In this document: piece after piece, positions 5,794 through 13,532 of the stretch | Layout: each line of letters begins with the position of its first letter | Numbering within the stretch: position 1 is the stretch's first letter | Source of the DNA: an uncultured Oscillospiraceae bacterium | GTDB taxonomy: Bacteria > Bacillota > Clostridia > Oscillospirales > Oscillospiraceae | Length of the DNA: 23,634 nt | Direction: 5' to 3' | Assembly (NCBI GenBank): GCA_934645175.1 | Contig: CAKUDE010000034.1 | Span: 1 to 23,634, forward strand | The notes under the pieces: model-generated | Seen by the model: only the letters and a program-made list of their open reading frames with translations | Database searches by the model: none | What the model was told of the DNA's origin: nothing | Translations under genes and position numbers: made by a program

Positions 5794-8610
5794 ATGGAAA
5801 ACGGAACACTCACGGCGTTTCGACTCATTACGGCGACGCTGCTTCCCGTCGTTCTGGCGGCGGGGCTTTACCAGCTTGAGCGCAAAACGCGGCTTGGGAA
5901 AGCAAAAAACTGGGTTCGGCAGGTGCTCGCGGGGCTGCTGTTCGGCGGTGTTGCCGTGCTTGCGACGGAATTCGGGATTCCGGTCGATGGCGCGACGCTG
6001 AATGTGCGCAATACCGCGATCCTTACCGCGGGATTGATCTTCGGCGGCCCGGCGGGTATCATGGCGGGCGTGATCGGTGCCGTTCACCGCTGGTTTGCAA
6101 CCTATTGGGGGGCGGGCGCATTCAGTCAGGTTGCCTGCACCGTTGCCTGCGTCGTTGCGGGCTTCTGCGGCGCTCTGTGCCGCAGATTTATGTTCGATAA
6201 CAAAAAGACCTCGTGGTTCTATGGCCTTGCCATTGGCCTCGTGGTCGAGGTGCTGCATATGCTGCTCGTGTTCATCACGAACATGAACGACATTTATACC
6301 GCTTACCGGATCGTTGTCAAGTGTGCACCGCTGATGATCCTGTGCAACGGTGTGTCCGTGATGCTCTCGCTGCTGTGTGTGACGCTGATCGGCAAGGAAA
6401 AAGTGCGCGTTACGAAGCATACGCGGCAGATCTCGCAGATGTTCCAGCTGATGCTTCTGATCTGCGTGGCCGTGGCTTTTGCCGTGACCTGCCTGTTTAC
6501 CGGTTCCCTGCAAACACGTCTGGCCTATGCCGATACGGACACTTTACTGCAGCTGAACCTGGAGGATGTCAGGCGTGATGTGCGCGAGGCCTCGGATGAA
6601 AATCTGCTGAAGATCACGAGGGCGGTTGCCGGGCGTGTCTCGCTGTTCACAACGCGCGCACAGCTGCAGCGGCTTGCCGAGCAGTATAATGTTGCGGGAA
6701 TCAATCTGATTGACACGGATGGAATCATCCGGTGCAGTACATTAGAAGCCTTTGACGGCTTCGATATGGCCTCCGGCGCGCAGTCGGCGGAGTTTCTCTG
6801 CCTGCTGGACGGTCAGGAAAGCTATGTGCAGAGCTATCAGCCGCTGTCGGGTGACAGCAGCATCTCCCGCAAATATGCGGGCGTAGCGCTTCCGGGGGGC
6901 GGCTTTGTGCAGGTCGGCTATGACGCCGAGCAGTTCCAGCAGGCGCTGTTTGAACAGGTGCGCCTGAGCGTCCGGAATCGGCATATCGGACAGAGCGGGT
7001 ATGTTGTCGTTTGTGACGAGGAGCTGAATCTCATCAGCGGCAGTGAGGAACAGGACATTGAGGCGGATTTGCTCGGTATCAAGGCCGAAGGCCTGATTGC
7101 CGGACAGAACGTGCGCTTCACCGCGACGGTAGGCGGCACGGAATCCTACTGTATGTATACCGTGACCGAGGGCTTCTATCTCATCGCCTGCATTCCCGTG
7201 TCCGAGGCGATGTTCTCACGCGACATCTCAATCTGGATTCTGATGTTTATGGAGGTCATTGTGTTTGCGGCGCTGTTTGCCCATGTCTATTTCCTGATCA
7301 AGCGCCTGATTGTTGACAACATTCACAAGATCAACGGCTCACTGGCACAGATTACGGACGGCAATCTGAACGTCCACGTCGATGTGCGGGAGAATGCGGA
7401 GTTTGCCTCCTTGTCCGATGATATCAACGCCACGGTCGATACGCTCAAGCGCTATATTGCCGAGGCGGAAAGCCGTATCGACCGGGAGCTGGAATTTGCC
7501 CGCCAGATCCAGCGGTCTTCTTTGCCGTCGGTGTTCCCGCCCTACCCTGACCGCACGGATTTTGCCATATACGCTTCCATGGATGCGGCTAAGGAGGTCG
7601 GGGGCGACTTCTATGACTTCTACCTGACCGACCCGAAGCATCTGATGTTCCTTGTTGCGGACGTCTCCGGAAAGGGGATTCCCGGCGCGCTGTTTATGAT
7701 GCGTGCCAAAACACTGCTCAAAAATCTTTCGGAAAGCGGACGCAGCATCGACGAGGTGTTTACGGAGGCAAACCGGGCGCTGTGCGAAAACAACGATGCG
7801 GAGATGTTTGTTACGGCTTGGATGGGCCTGCTCAATCTGGAGAGCGGCCTGCTGCAGTATGTCAATGCCGGACACAACCCGCCGCTTGTGCGAAAAAACG
7901 GACAGTTTACGTATTTGCGCACGCGCCCGAATTTTATTCTTGCGGGAATGGATATGACCAAATACAAGCGGCACGAGCTTCAGCTTGAGCCCGGGGACGA
8001 GATTTTTGTTTACACCGACGGCGTGACCGAAGCAGCCGACTCGGCTGATCATCTTTACGGAGAGGAGCGTCTTCTGCGGGTACTCAACGGCGCGCCGGAG
8101 GAGCCGCAGGCGCTTTGCAGGGAGGTTCGGACGGATATAGATCGTCACGTAAACGGCGCCGAGCAGTCCGACGATATTACCATGCTTTGCGTCCGCTTCT
8201 GCGGAGAGCAGGGTGAGAGCATCTGTGTCAAGCCGGATCAGGCCTCCATCGGCACGGTGATCGACTTCCTTGCGGAACGCCTTGCACAATGGCAGATCGC
8301 CCCGGCTCTGGCCAATAAGATGCAGCTTGCCGTTGACGAACTGTATTCCAACATTGTGTTTTACAGCGGGGCGGGCGAGGCCAAGCTGACCGTTACCCGT
8401 CTGCCGGGGGCGCTGACGCTTCGCTTCGAGGACGACGGCCGACCCTATGATCCGACGCAGGCCAAGACGCCGGATCTCACGCTTTCAGCGGATGAGCGGC
8501 CTATCGGCGGGCTGGGAGTCTTCCTGATAAAGAAGCTCTCCTCCGGTCTGGACTACCGGTATGTGGACGGACGGAACATTCTGACCGTTACTTTCCGAAC
8601 CGAAGCATAA
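5794..8610 (+). CDS. Membrane sensor with SpoIIE/RsbU phosphatase and RsbW-like anti-sigma kinase domains
   Basis: This 938-residue protein joins several modules. Residues ~1-210 form a 5TMR-LYT-like bundle (FGGPAGIMAGVIGAVHRW near 90-107). A further helix lies near 222-240, then an extracellular region of about 240 residues (~245-485) resembling a dCACHE-type sensor by layout. A helix follows near 487-510, then a HAMP-like linker (~510-565). The PP2C/SpoIIE phosphatase covers ~580-795, with metal-site motifs EVGGDFYDF (~600), DVSGKGIPGALFM, YTDGVTEA and QSDDITML (~790). The HATPase_c_2 domain covers ~800-938, with N-box LAVDELYSN (~845), DDGRPYDP (~880) and GGLGVFLIKKL (~906). The ATG at 5794 follows GGGAGGG. 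The protein could both dephosphorylate and phosphorylate the upstream STAS protein in response to an external signal. Fusion of opposing enzymes is the notable feature; output is unknown. Confidence 0.92.
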   Translation: MENGTLTAFRLITATLLPVVLAAGLYQLERKTRLGKAKNWVRQVLAGLLFGGVAVLATEFGIPVDGATLNVRNTAILTAGLIFGGPAGIMAGVIGAVHRWFATYWGAGAFSQVACTVACVVAGFCGALCRRFMFDNKKTSWFYGLAIGLVVEVLHMLLVFITNMNDIYTAYRIVVKCAPLMILCNGVSVMLSLLCVTLIGKEKVRVTKHTRQISQMFQLMLLICVAVAFAVTCLFTGSLQTRLAYADTDTLLQLNLEDVRRDVREASDENLLKITRAVAGRVSLFTTRAQLQRLAEQYNVAGINLIDTDGIIRCSTLEAFDGFDMASGAQSAEFLCLLDGQESYVQSYQPLSGDSSISRKYAGVALPGGGFVQVGYDAEQFQQALFEQVRLSVRNRHIGQSGYVVVCDEELNLISGSEEQDIEADLLGIKAEGLIAGQNVRFTATVGGTESYCMYTVTEGFYLIACIPVSEAMFSRDISIWILMFMEVIVFAALFAHVYFLIKRLIVDNIHKINGSLAQITDGNLNVHVDVRENAEFASLSDDINATVDTLKRYIAEAESRIDRELEFARQIQRSSLPSVFPPYPDRTDFAIYASMDAAKEVGGDFYDFYLTDPKHLMFLVADVSGKGIPGALFMMRAKTLLKNLSESGRSIDEVFTEANRALCENNDAEMFVTAWMGLLNLESGLLQYVNAGHNPPLVRKNGQFTYLRTRPNFILAGMDMTKYKRHELQLEPGDEIFVYTDGVTEAADSADHLYGEERLLRVLNGAPEEPQALCREVRTDIDRHVNGAEQSDDITMLCVRFCGEQGESICVKPDQASIGTVIDFLAERLAQWQIAPALANKMQLAVDELYSNIVFYSGAGEAKLTVTRLPGALTLRFEDDGRPYDPTQAKTPDLTLSADERPIGGLGVFLIKKLSSGLDYRYVDGRNILTVTFRTEA

Positions 8611-8615
8611 ACAGA

Positions 8616-8648
8616 ACAAGCCCTCCGGTGCAGCCGGAGGGCTTGTCT
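8616..8648. terminator. Bidirectional intrinsic terminator between convergent genes
   Basis: A perfect 13-bp stem, ACAAGCCCTCCGG at 8616-8628 with CCGGAGGGCTTGT at 8634-8646, has a 5-nt loop. It lies between the phosphatase gene (+) and the PucR gene (-), which ends at 8648. T-rich tails are short on both sides, but the stem is long and GC-rich. Confidence 0.85.
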
Positions 8649-10177
8649 TATTCCTGCCTGTGCTGTGCGTGCCACACGCGCAGCAGCTTGATGGAAAGAA
8701 AAATCCGCTTGACTTCCACATCGTTTTTAAAATCAATGCCCGCGAGCTGCGCGATGCGGTTGAGCCGGTATTGCAGCGTATTGCGATGCATATGCAGGGA
8801 CTCGGCCACCTGCTTGAGGTTGCAGCCGCCTGCAATGAAGGACTGAAGCGTTTCCACATACTGTGTGCCGGTTTCGTGGTCCTCGCGGTCGAGCGTCAAT
8901 ACGGCGCCGTGGCAGAAGATTTCGGGTCGGCCGCCCTGAAGCGCCAGCGCCATCATGTGTTCGGCGCAGTAGTCGGCGTAGTGGTAGTACCAGAAGGTCG
9001 GATCAAGCAGCTCGCCGGTCGTCAGCGCGGCAACGGCTTGACGGTAGCCGTAGCTGATGGCCAAGAAATTCGGCAACACGTCGCTGATACCGCATTTCAT
9101 GACCGATTCGCGCACGACCTCAGCCAGCGGCTCCGTGTTGACGATGCCGCCGTTTTCCAGCCGGACGAGTGTGATGAGACGGTTTTCCGCCTCCACGCAA
9201 TAACAGCCCGGAAAGCATCGGCGCATATGCTCCAGCACATACTGCCGCTGGTGGAAAATATCCGCAAAAACCAGAACGCAGTAGCGGTCCCGGCTGCGCC
9301 AGCCCAGGTCGTGCAGACGCTGATCGATCAGTTCGTCGGAATACGATTCGCTGCCGTCGGAAAACAGTACGGAACAGAGGAACGACTCGGTATCGGAGAC
9401 CGTTTCTCCGCCGTAGCGCTGCCATTCCAGCAGCTCCTCGCGCACCAGATCCGCAAAGTGCTGGATTAGGCACATCTGTCCGGGCGTGATCTTTTCGAAA
9501 TACTCCATGATAAACAGCGTGCCGGCATAGTGCGTATGCTGCGCAAAGGGGACGATCACGGCGTTTCGCTCAAAGCTGCTCGTTTCGTAGTACACGGCTT
9601 CGTTCGCCTGAAAGTGACGGTTTTCGGTGCGCACGACACTTCTCAGCTCCGGCGTCCAGTAGCCGGCGGCAATGAGCGAACGCCACGCGGGGTCGTCCGG
9701 TACGGAATGGAGTCCCTGCGTACTGGCGCAGATAAGGTAGTTTCGGTCGTAGATCAGCATCGGATTGCGGAACATCTCATAACCGAGCTGTAAAAGCTCA
9801 CGCAGCGGTTTACCGCGCCCGCAGAGCGAAGCCAGACGCAGATCCCATTCGTTGATGCGGTCCAGCCCGGACTGGAGAAGCGTAAGCACCTCCGGTACCA
9901 AGGAGGCGGAGGCGTCGCGGACGAACAGGCAGGCAGGGCTGTCCGGAACGTGAGCGGCATCGCCGCATACGACGGCGCAGGCTTCGTCGGCACCGGGACG
10001 GGCGCAGAATTCGCCCAGCCGTGCGCCGTCGAGCACATACAGTGTCCGCCGCATAAGCTCTGCCTGACCAAAAAAGCATTTTACGTTGGAGAAAATGCGC
10101 TCATGTGCAGACCGGGGCGCTTCCACGGTAAAGCGCTTTTCCAGCATTTCACGGATAACTTGCAGATTCAGGTCCAT
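8648..10177 (-). CDS. PucR/CdaR-family transcriptional regulator
   Basis: This 509-residue cytoplasmic regulator ends with the PucR C-terminal helix-turn-helix, NLKQVAESLHMHRNTLQYRL (near residues 448-468), followed by NRIAQLAGIDF. A GAF-like sensory stretch is plausible near 140-270, but no ligand can be assigned. Family members activate purine, sugar-diacid, proline or other catabolic genes when their substrate is present. The ATG at 10177 is preceded by GGGGAGGACGG; the frame extends upstream without a better site. It is divergent from the GPH symporter and URO-D-type genes, its likely targets. The shared intergenic region carries a long inverted repeat that could be its operator. Confidence 0.9.
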   Translation of the reverse strand: MDLNLQVIREMLEKRFTVEAPRSAHERIFSNVKCFFGQAELMRRTLYVLDGARLGEFCARPGADEACAVVCGDAAHVPDSPACLFVRDASASLVPEVLTLLQSGLDRINEWDLRLASLCGRGKPLRELLQLGYEMFRNPMLIYDRNYLICASTQGLHSVPDDPAWRSLIAAGYWTPELRSVVRTENRHFQANEAVYYETSSFERNAVIVPFAQHTHYAGTLFIMEYFEKITPGQMCLIQHFADLVREELLEWQRYGGETVSDTESFLCSVLFSDGSESYSDELIDQRLHDLGWRSRDRYCVLVFADIFHQRQYVLEHMRRCFPGCYCVEAENRLITLVRLENGGIVNTEPLAEVVRESVMKCGISDVLPNFLAISYGYRQAVAALTTGELLDPTFWYYHYADYCAEHMMALALQGGRPEIFCHGAVLTLDREDHETGTQYVETLQSFIAGGCNLKQVAESLHMHRNTLQYRLNRIAQLAGIDFKNDVEVKRIFLSIKLLRVWHAQHRQE

Positions 10178-10497
10178 ACTTCCGTCCTCCCCGAAAAAAT
10201 GACGAACAAAAGCCCCTGATTTTTGTGCTGATTGACGGTGCAAAAATCAGAAAAAAATGATAATTTATTCATAGAAAATGAAAGAGCGTTGTATACGCAG
10301 CACTGCCATGCGACAAAGACGCTATTTTCACTCACACTTCTTTTATTTTACCACAAAACCTTACGGTTTTCAACTGCCCGTGCGGGATTTTGCACGGACG
10401 GCCGGAGGGCTGAGAGGGGGCACGGTGCGCTACATACGAACGCAGAACGACAGGCTTTTCACAGACACAATTGAGAGAAACGGAGGAACTTTTGCAA
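10178..10497. promoter_or_regulatory. Divergent intergenic region with inverted repeats (candidate PucR control region)
   Basis: The 320 nt between the PucR and symporter genes hold an inverted repeat, CTGATTTTTG at 10216-10225 and CAAAAATCAG at 10241-10250 (perfect 10-bp arms, 15 nt apart). Two smaller hairpins follow: AAAACC/GGTTTT at 10355-10370 and CCGTGC/GCACGG at 10378-10397. No convincing 17-nt-spaced promoter was found for the + direction, which fits an activator-dependent promoter. No open frame with a ribosome binding site is present. Confidence 0.5.
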
Positions 10498-11940
10498 ATG
10501 TCAGAACAGACAAAAACCCAGAAGCCCGAAACGACGGAACGAAAAGGGATCAGCAAGGCGCTGAAATACTTCTTCGGTGTCGGCGACTTCGGCTTCAGCT
10601 ACATGACCAACATCGAGACCTATTACTTCAACTTCTTCCTGACGGATGTTGCAGGCTTTGCGCTTTCGATGGTTACGCTGATCTCCACCATTGCCAGCGT
10701 GGTAGACGCTGCCCTTTCGTGGGTCTACGGCATTTTCCTGAACAAATCCAAACCGCGTAAGTGGGGCCGGTACCGCTCCTGGCTGATTCTGGCGCCCTGG
10801 CTGGTACCTTTCCTTTATGCGTTCCAGTTCATCAGCTTCGGAAACGGCATCGGCGAGGCAATTATTATCATTGTCGCGGCAATTACCAGCCATATCGTCT
10901 GGAACGTTCCCTATGTGGCAAACGTTGCAATGATTAACATTGCCTCCAAAACGCCGGAGGATCGCATGGCGCTCTCGTCCTCGCGCACGCTGTGGCAGCA
11001 GCTTGCCCGCCTGAGCTATTCCTATGCCGGTCCCTTCGTTGTCGGCCTGTTCGCGGACTGGCTCGGCGAAAAATACTCCTACGGCGCCTGCGCCTTTGTC
11101 TTTGGCGCGTTGATGGTTGCGGGTTATTTCGCACACTTTGTCATGTTCAAGGGCTATGAGGAGCCCGGCGAGGTGGAGCTTGCCCGTCTGAAGGCCGAGC
11201 GTGAAAAGGCCAGAGCCGAAAAGAAGGCAGAAAAGAAGCCCGGTCTGTTCAAGGCTATTTCCTCGAACCCCTTCCTGCTGGGCCTTCTGTGCTCCGATCT
11301 TGCCAAGTATATCTACAGCTTCGTTGCCAGCGGTATTGCCGCGTACTACTTCAAGTATGTTGCCGGCGACGAATCCATGACCCCGGTCTTCATTCTGATC
11401 TCCAATGCGCTGGGTGTTGCAGCATCGTACCTTTCCAAGGTGGTTGCGAAGAAATTCTCGGCCAGAAATACGGTCATCTACTGCTATATCGCGATGTGCG
11501 TTGTGCTTGTGGCGGCTTACCTCGTACATACGAGCGCATGGGCGGTTCTCATTCTGGTCAGCCTTGCGCAGTTCTGCTGCACTATGACCAATGCCTGCGG
11601 CCCGGCGCTGTACTCCGACTGCGCGATCTACAGTGAGTACCGCACCGGCACGAACGCCACCGGCGCGATCATGGGCTTCATGAACATCCCCATTAAGATC
11701 GGTGTCGTCAGCCGCGGCCTGCTGATCGGTCTGGCCCTCGGCATTGCCGGCTATGTGAACAAGATGCCTGTTTCCGATGTCACGCCGCAGGTTGCACGCG
11801 GTATTTCGATGGGCTTTACCATCTTCCCCGCTATTGCAGTTGCCCTTGGCGCAATCATCATGACGTTCGGCTATCGCCTGACCCGGGATAAGGTAGCTGC
11901 CTATTCCGCGGAGATTGCCGCCAGAAAGAACCAGAAGTAA
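10498..11940 (+). CDS. MFS transporter, GPH (glycoside-pentoside-hexuronide:cation symporter) type
   Basis: This 480-residue polytopic protein starts with a polar N-terminus, then KALKYFFGVGDFGFSYMTNI and FLTDVAGFALSMVTLI, the characteristic first helices of GPH/MelB-like symporters. ASVVDAALSWVYG and PRKWGRYRSWLI (near residues 60-100) match the conserved helix 2 Asp and loop 2-3 pattern. The central loop near residues 220-250 is a run of Glu, Lys and Ala. The family imports sugars or other organic solutes with Na+ or H+; the substrate is not readable. The ATG at 10498 follows CGGAGGA. It is probably co-transcribed with the URO-D-type gene 85 nt downstream, so its substrate may be that enzyme's substrate. 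Confidence 0.9.
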   Translation: MSEQTKTQKPETTERKGISKALKYFFGVGDFGFSYMTNIETYYFNFFLTDVAGFALSMVTLISTIASVVDAALSWVYGIFLNKSKPRKWGRYRSWLILAPWLVPFLYAFQFISFGNGIGEAIIIIVAAITSHIVWNVPYVANVAMINIASKTPEDRMALSSSRTLWQQLARLSYSYAGPFVVGLFADWLGEKYSYGACAFVFGALMVAGYFAHFVMFKGYEEPGEVELARLKAEREKARAEKKAEKKPGLFKAISSNPFLLGLLCSDLAKYIYSFVASGIAAYYFKYVAGDESMTPVFILISNALGVAASYLSKVVAKKFSARNTVIYCYIAMCVVLVAAYLVHTSAWAVLILVSLAQFCCTMTNACGPALYSDCAIYSEYRTGTNATGAIMGFMNIPIKIGVVSRGLLIGLALGIAGYVNKMPVSDVTPQVARGISMGFTIFPAIAVALGAIIMTFGYRLTRDKVAAYSAEIAARKNQK

Positions 11941-11954
11941 ACAGCCAAACCCGG

Positions 11955-11981
11955 CGAGGGGCGGGATCCAACCGCCCCTCG
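11955..11981 (+). promoter_or_regulatory. GC-rich intercistronic hairpin
   Basis: CGAGGGGCGG at 11955-11964 pairs perfectly with CCGCCCCTCG at 11972-11981 around a 7-nt loop. A TTTT lies 12 nt further, too far for a good terminator. It may stabilise the upstream mRNA end or reduce read-through into the URO-D-type gene. Confidence 0.6.
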
Positions 11982-12025
11982 GCCGAAGCATATTTTAACA
12001 AATCTTACTTACAGGAGGAAAAAAC

Positions 12026-13015
12026 ATGTTAACCGTTCGACAGAATCTGCTGGAAACCATCCACGGTGGCCATCCCGACCGCTTTGTCAATCAGTATGAG
12101 TTCATGAAGATGATCATGAACCCGCTGAGCCTGCACAACCCCAACCCGAAGCGCGGCGAAATGAACGTGAAGAACGCATGGGGCATTCTCCGCTCCTGGC
12201 CGGAGCACGTTGTTGCCGCTTTCCCGGAGCACAGCCCGGACAAGGTCGTCATTAAGGACATCACCCGCTGGCGCGAGTATGTCCATGCGCCCAGCCTGAA
12301 GTTCTCCGATGCAGAGTGGGAGCCCTTCATCGCGCAGGCGGAGGCCGTCGATCGTAACGAGTATTTTGCCACCTGCTTTGTTGCGCCCGGTATTTTTGAG
12401 CAGTGCCATCACCTGGGCGAGATCCAGCAGACGCTTATGAACCTCTATGAGGAGCCGGACGATATGCACGACCTGATCCGGTACCTGACCGACTTCGAGC
12501 TTGCGCTTGCCGAGCAGATTTGCTCGCATATCAAGCCGGATGCGATCTTCCACCACGACGACTGGGGCACCCAGATCTCTACCTTCATGTCCGTTCCGAT
12601 GTTCGAGGACTTCTTCCTCGATGCCTATAAGGAGGTTTACGGTTATTACAAGGCCCATGGTGTGCAGCTGATCGTTCACCACTCCGACTCCTATGCGGCG
12701 ACGCTGGTGCCCGACATGATCGAAATGGGCATCGACATCTGGCAGGGCGTTATGTGCTCGAATAATATCCCCGAGCTCATCAAGAAATACGGCGGCAAGA
12801 TCTCCTTCATGGGCGGTATTGACAGCGCTACCATCGATTATGAGGGTTGGGACCGCGAGACCATCGCAAAACAGGTCAGGCGTGCCTGCGACGAGAACGG
12901 CAAGCTCTACTACATCCCCGGCGCTTCCATCGGACTGGCAATGTCCACCTTCCCCGGCGTTTATGACGCCACCAGCGAAGAGATTGCAAAGTATAGCAAG
13001 GAAGTTTTCAAATAA
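12026..13015 (+). CDS. Uroporphyrinogen decarboxylase (URO-D) superfamily protein, non-HemE type
   Basis: This 329-residue protein has the URO-D/MtaA TIM-barrel pattern: DDWGTQISTFMSVPMFEDFF near residues 178-197, HHSDSY near 215-220 at the strand-end metal site, then MIEMGIDIWQG and GKISFMGGIDS. True HemE features are lacking, and no other heme gene is near. Corrinoid methyltransferases of this superfamily (MtaA, MtbA) bind zinc through an HxC and a later Cys. Here the first reads HHSD and the equivalent C-terminal site reads PGASIGLAMS, so both Cys are absent. Another metal arrangement or a non-methyltransferase reaction is likely. AGGAGG precedes the ATG at 12026. It sits behind the symporter and opposite PucR, suggesting catabolism of an imported compound; the reaction is unknown. 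Confidence 0.87.
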   Translation: MLTVRQNLLETIHGGHPDRFVNQYEFMKMIMNPLSLHNPNPKRGEMNVKNAWGILRSWPEHVVAAFPEHSPDKVVIKDITRWREYVHAPSLKFSDAEWEPFIAQAEAVDRNEYFATCFVAPGIFEQCHHLGEIQQTLMNLYEEPDDMHDLIRYLTDFELALAEQICSHIKPDAIFHHDDWGTQISTFMSVPMFEDFFLDAYKEVYGYYKAHGVQLIVHHSDSYAATLVPDMIEMGIDIWQGVMCSNNIPELIKKYGGKISFMGGIDSATIDYEGWDRETIAKQVRRACDENGKLYYIPGASIGLAMSTFPGVYDATSEEIAKYSKEVFK

Positions 13016-13030
13016 GCTACCCGGAAAAAA

Positions 13031-13055
13031 CTCCGCCTGCGGGCGGAGTTTTTTT
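13031..13055 (+). terminator. Intrinsic terminator after the URO-D-type gene
   Basis: CTCCGCC at 13031-13037 pairs with GGCGGAG at 13042-13048, flanked by six A residues upstream and seven T residues downstream. This is a textbook terminator 15 nt after the stop codon. Confidence 0.93.
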
Positions 13056-13076
13056 GCTGCTTCGACTATGTTCCAC

Positions 13077-13105
13077 TTGACATTTTTGCACAAGTGTGCT
13101 AAAGT
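13077..13105 (+). promoter_or_regulatory. Sigma-A promoter of the cyclic-di-AMP receptor gene
   Basis: A consensus TTGACA at 13077-13082 is followed after 17 nt by TAAAGT at 13100-13105. The predicted start is about 45 nt before the ATG at 13157. The leader contains a small GGGG/CCCC hairpin near 13115-13127. Confidence 0.72.
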
Positions 13106-13156
13106 AATCAAAAGGGGGGAGAACCCCTGTAACTATGACTGAAGGAGGCAGCACAC

Positions 13157-13492
13157 ATGATTGTTCCCTGTGAAAAAATGATTCTGGCCGTTCTCTCCGG
13201 CGACGATGTGGAATCCCTTGTTTATGACCTTAACGAACATGGCCTGTATGCTACGATGCTCAGCTCCACCGGCGGCTTTCTGAAAAAGCGCAGCGTGACA
13301 CTGATGATCGGCCTGGAGGAAAAGCGACTGGAGGAAGCGCTGGAAATTCTGAAAAAGCACGCGGGCGCACGTCTGGAAACGGCGTATCTGTCACCCAACG
13401 GTGCTGTCGGCATGGCGGCTGTCCCCGTGAAGGTGTATAACGGCGGTATTACGGCATTTGTTATGAATGTTGACCGCTGCGTGAAATACTGA
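13157..13492 (+). CDS. darA: Cyclic-di-AMP receptor, PII-like (DarA/PstA family)
   Basis: This 111-residue protein has the PII-like ferredoxin fold pattern of DarA/PstA. Features are an N-terminal strand MILAVLSGDDVESLVYDL, the STGGFLKKRS motif near residues 36-45 (the TGGFL signature of the family), and the C-terminal GGITAFVMNVDRCVKY near 96-111, matching the GGATVFVLPVD of known members. Its length equals the family norm. DarA/PstA trimers bind cyclic-di-AMP; the downstream partner is still unclear in characterised bacteria. AAGGAGG at 13142-13148 sets the start. It has its own consensus promoter and lies 33 nt (51 nt by the alternative start) upstream of a MATE gene, with which it may be co-transcribed. 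Confidence 0.92.
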   Translation: MIVPCEKMILAVLSGDDVESLVYDLNEHGLYATMLSSTGGFLKKRSVTLMIGLEEKRLEEALEILKKHAGARLETAYLSPNGAVGMAAVPVKVYNGGITAFVMNVDRCVKY

Positions 13493-13498
13493 TCATTC

Positions 13499-13532
13499 GC
13501 GTCATCCCGCCGCTGTGTCGGCGGGATGACGC
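13499..13532 (+). promoter_or_regulatory. Perfect 14-bp inverted repeat overlapping the MATE gene start
   Basis: Positions 13499-13512 pair perfectly with 13519-13532 around a CTGTGT loop. There is no T-run, so it is not a standard intrinsic terminator. The ATG at 13526 lies inside the 3' arm. If that codon is used, initiation would be occluded; if the ATG at 13544 is used, the hairpin sits 11 nt upstream. It could control translation of the MATE gene or process the 3' end of the receptor mRNA. Confidence 0.6.

Noticed and set aside
10405..10440. CTGAGAGGGGGCAC resembling the TPP riboswitch core
   Set aside because: The other conserved TPP elements (ACCC...TGAACCTGATCTGG and the closing stem) are absent downstream.
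10501..11991. Long antisense frame over the symporter gene (496 codons), and similar ones at 12029-13111, 7339-8289 and 2771-3685
   Set aside because: They mirror strongly recognised genes, have compositions rich in Arg, His and Gln, show no domain pattern and lack ribosome binding sites. They are by-products of GC-rich coding sequence.
12026..13015. Calling the URO-D-type gene hemE or a corrinoid:CoM methyltransferase
   Set aside because: HemE motifs and other heme genes are absent, and both zinc-site Cys residues of the methyltransferase branch are missing.
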